DNA from: Methanobacteriota archaeon
GTDB lineage: Archaea > JAADCQ01 > Methanopyri > Methanopyrales > Methanopyraceae
Assembly (NCBI GenBank): GCA_027064425.1
Contig: JAMOPO010000055.1
Span: forward strand, 1-5,523
DNA length: 5,523 nt
Direction of reading: 5' to 3'
A model generated the notes under the pieces. That model was not told where the DNA came from. It saw only the letters and a program-made list of their open reading frames with translations, and did no database searches. Shown here in pieces: positions 4,718 through 5,523 of this stretch. Within the stretch, counting starts at the first letter, position 1. Each line of letters starts with the position of its first letter. The position numbers and the translations under genes were made by a program.

Positions 4718-5523
4718 TTAGCGTCGGCGGAGTGCGGGCACGGCCAGCACCGCTAGGGCCAGCACCGGTAGCACCGGGATTTTCGGCTTCTGCTTCTTCT
4801 GCTGCGGCTGCTGTTGAGCCTGCTGTTGCTGCTGGGCCTGCTGCTGGCCGACCTGCTGTTGCTGCTGACCGGTCTGCTGACCACCACCTTGCTGCTGTTG
4901 GGCCTGCTGGCCTTGCTGACCGCCCTGCTGTTGCTGCTGGCCACCCTGCTGCTGACCGCCCTGTTGACCGCCGCCTTGCTGCTGCTGGGCCTGCTGCTGG
5001 ATCGTGACGGTCAGCGGCACTGCCTTCACGTCGTACTGCCCAGCGGTGCCGGTCTCCTCGTAGTACGAGAGCATCACCTTGGCACTCGCCTGCTGCTGAC
5101 CCTGCTGGGACTGTAGCTTCTGCACCGTGACCGCGGCCAGGTAGGCGTTGTTGCTCACGTCCATTTCGGCGGTCTGCTTCACGTCCGCCGTCGCGTTGCT
5201 CGCGTCAACCTCCACCAGGTACGAGATCAGCTTCTTCTGGCCGTTGTCGTACGTGGTGATCACGTAGTAGTCCTTGCCGTTGTACTGGCCGACGTACGCC
5301 ACCCGCGACGTGTCGTTGACGGTGACGTTGGCGACGTTTAGCTTGGTCAGCTGCAGGCCGCTCTTGCCCTGGGCCAGGATGGCCACGCCGTAGTTGCCGC
5401 TCTGATCCTTGTACAGGACGAGGTCGCCCGCGACGTGGACGACCTCCTGCACGTTCAGGTCGCCGGTGCTTACGTCGCTCGCCTGCGCCTGCGATAGCTT
5501 GGACAGGTCGGTCACGTCGACCG
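4718..5523 (-). CDS. Surface protein with propeller-like strands, long Gln/Gly stalk and C-terminal RRR anchor, N-terminal part outside window
   Basis: The frame is open from the window edge to TAA at 4718-4720. A GTG lies at 5513-5515, but the frame continues upstream (VDVTDLSKL) and no signal peptide is present, so the true start is almost certainly beyond the edge. From that GTG, residues 1-172 contain repeated beta-strand pairs: HVAGDLVLYKDQSGNYGVAIL (27-47), SRVAYVGQYNGKDYYVITTY (70-89) and NAYLAAVTVQKL (123-134) to AKVMLSYYEE (145-154). They are like the blades of the propeller in the next gene, so this may be the end of another propeller. Residues 173-239 are nearly all Gln with Gly, a few Ala and single T, V and P residues. 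They form a stalk where the neighbour has a coiled coil. KKQKPK then IPVLPVLALAVLAVPALRRR (246-265) is an anchor nearly matching the neighbour's. No cysteine is visible. The protein is probably surface-exposed and membrane-anchored. I do not recognise a named family. Confidence 0.82.
   Translation of the reverse strand, partial: VDVTDLSKLSQAQASDVSTGDLNVQEVVHVAGDLVLYKDQSGNYGVAILAQGKSGLQLTKLNVANVTVNDTSRVAYVGQYNGKDYYVITTYDNGQKKLISYLVEVDASNATADVKQTAEMDVSNNAYLAAVTVQKLQSQQGQQQASAKVMLSYYEETGTAGQYDVKAVPLTVTIQQQAQQQQGGGQQGGQQQGGQQQQQGGQQGQQAQQQQGGGQQTGQQQQQVGQQQAQQQQQAQQQPQQKKQKPKIPVLPVLALAVLAVPALRRR
4721..4783 (-). other. C-terminal anchor / sorting-signal-like segment (IPVLPVLAL...RRR)
   Basis: It codes for the last 21 residues. 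Like the segment at 2534-2593 it has PVLPVLAL, a short hydrophobic helix and RRR before the stop, with a Lys-rich stretch in front. Upstream sequence of the two proteins differs completely (Gln stalk here, coiled coil there), so the tail behaves as an independent module. Confidence 0.68.
4758..4777. repeat. 20-bp exact repeat in the anchor, copy 2
   Basis: It is identical to 2571-2590 and encodes the same PVLPVLA residues with the same synonymous codons. It is the second copy of the anchor repeat. Confidence 0.9.
4799..4999 (-). repeat. 67-codon Gln/Gly/Ala low-complexity tract
   Basis: It codes for a stalk made mostly of Gln runs of two to five separated by Gly or Ala. On the plus strand it appears as CTG/TTG-rich triplet DNA with interspersed GCC, ACC and GCCC blocks. 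Mixed CAG/CAA codons argue against a simple slippage product. Segments 4935-4957 and 4950-4969 are exact matches to the tract of the downstream gene. Confidence 0.92.

Noticed and set aside
4799-4999. CRISPR array or simple CAG triplet expansion
   Set aside because: There is no alternation of constant repeats and unique spacers. The units are codons of mixed CAG/CAA/GGN in a continuous frame.
4814-5116. Leu-rich 100-codon plus-strand frame that resembles a membrane protein
   Set aside because: The Leu runs are only the antisense reading of the CAG/CAA codons of the Gln tract.

Overview
This is a very GC-rich window whose genes all encode exported proteins. It most resembles a GC-rich thermophilic euryarchaeon of the Methanopyrus type, although this assignment is inferred and not proven. 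The clues are non-ATG starts (TTG, GTG, apparently CTG), AT-rich TATA-like elements in very short upstream regions, pyrimidine-rich T-run terminators, a secreted CobN-like protein, and C-terminal anchors of the 'Pro-rich motif, hydrophobic helix, Arg-Arg-Arg' type that archaeosortase or exosortase systems recognise. A GC-rich bacterium cannot be excluded from the sequence alone.

Layout. Positions 1-947 (minus strand) hold the N-terminal 315 residues of an exported protein resembling the N-terminal region of the CobN/BchH cobalt or magnesium chelatase large subunit. Its reading frame has no ATG near the start and begins at a TTG. A 62-bp divergent promoter region follows. Positions 1010-2584 (plus strand) encode an exported alpha/alpha-toroid protein with prenyltransferase/squalene-cyclase type QW repeats. 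This gene needs a CTG start to include its obvious signal peptide. It converges on and overlaps by 54 bp a minus-strand gene at 2531-4519. That gene encodes a surface protein with a signal peptide, a probable seven-unit beta-propeller carrying a Gln/Gly-rich loop insertion, a long coiled-coil stalk and a C-terminal hydrophobic anchor ending in RRR. A 198-bp spacer with a terminator, a G-quadruplex motif and a leader hairpin separates it from a second, paralogue-like minus-strand gene (4718 to beyond 5523). That one has propeller-like strands, a 67-residue Gln/Gly tract as stalk, and the same anchor.

How the genes may work together. All four products look exported, and two carry nearly identical PVLPVLAL...RRR tails. 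The toroid protein keeps the two ends of this tail but has lost the hydrophobic middle and the stop codon. The CobN-like protein and the toroid are divergently transcribed from one small region. CobN binds corrin precursors, and the eukaryotic cobalamin carriers (intrinsic factor, transcobalamin) use an alpha/alpha barrel related in fold to the QW toroid. A cell-surface corrinoid or tetrapyrrole capture system is therefore a reasonable but unproven hypothesis. The two propeller proteins would be surface-displayed binding or structural components. No RNA genes, CRISPR arrays, insertion sequences or attachment sites were seen, and no gene-free stretch reaches 300 bases.
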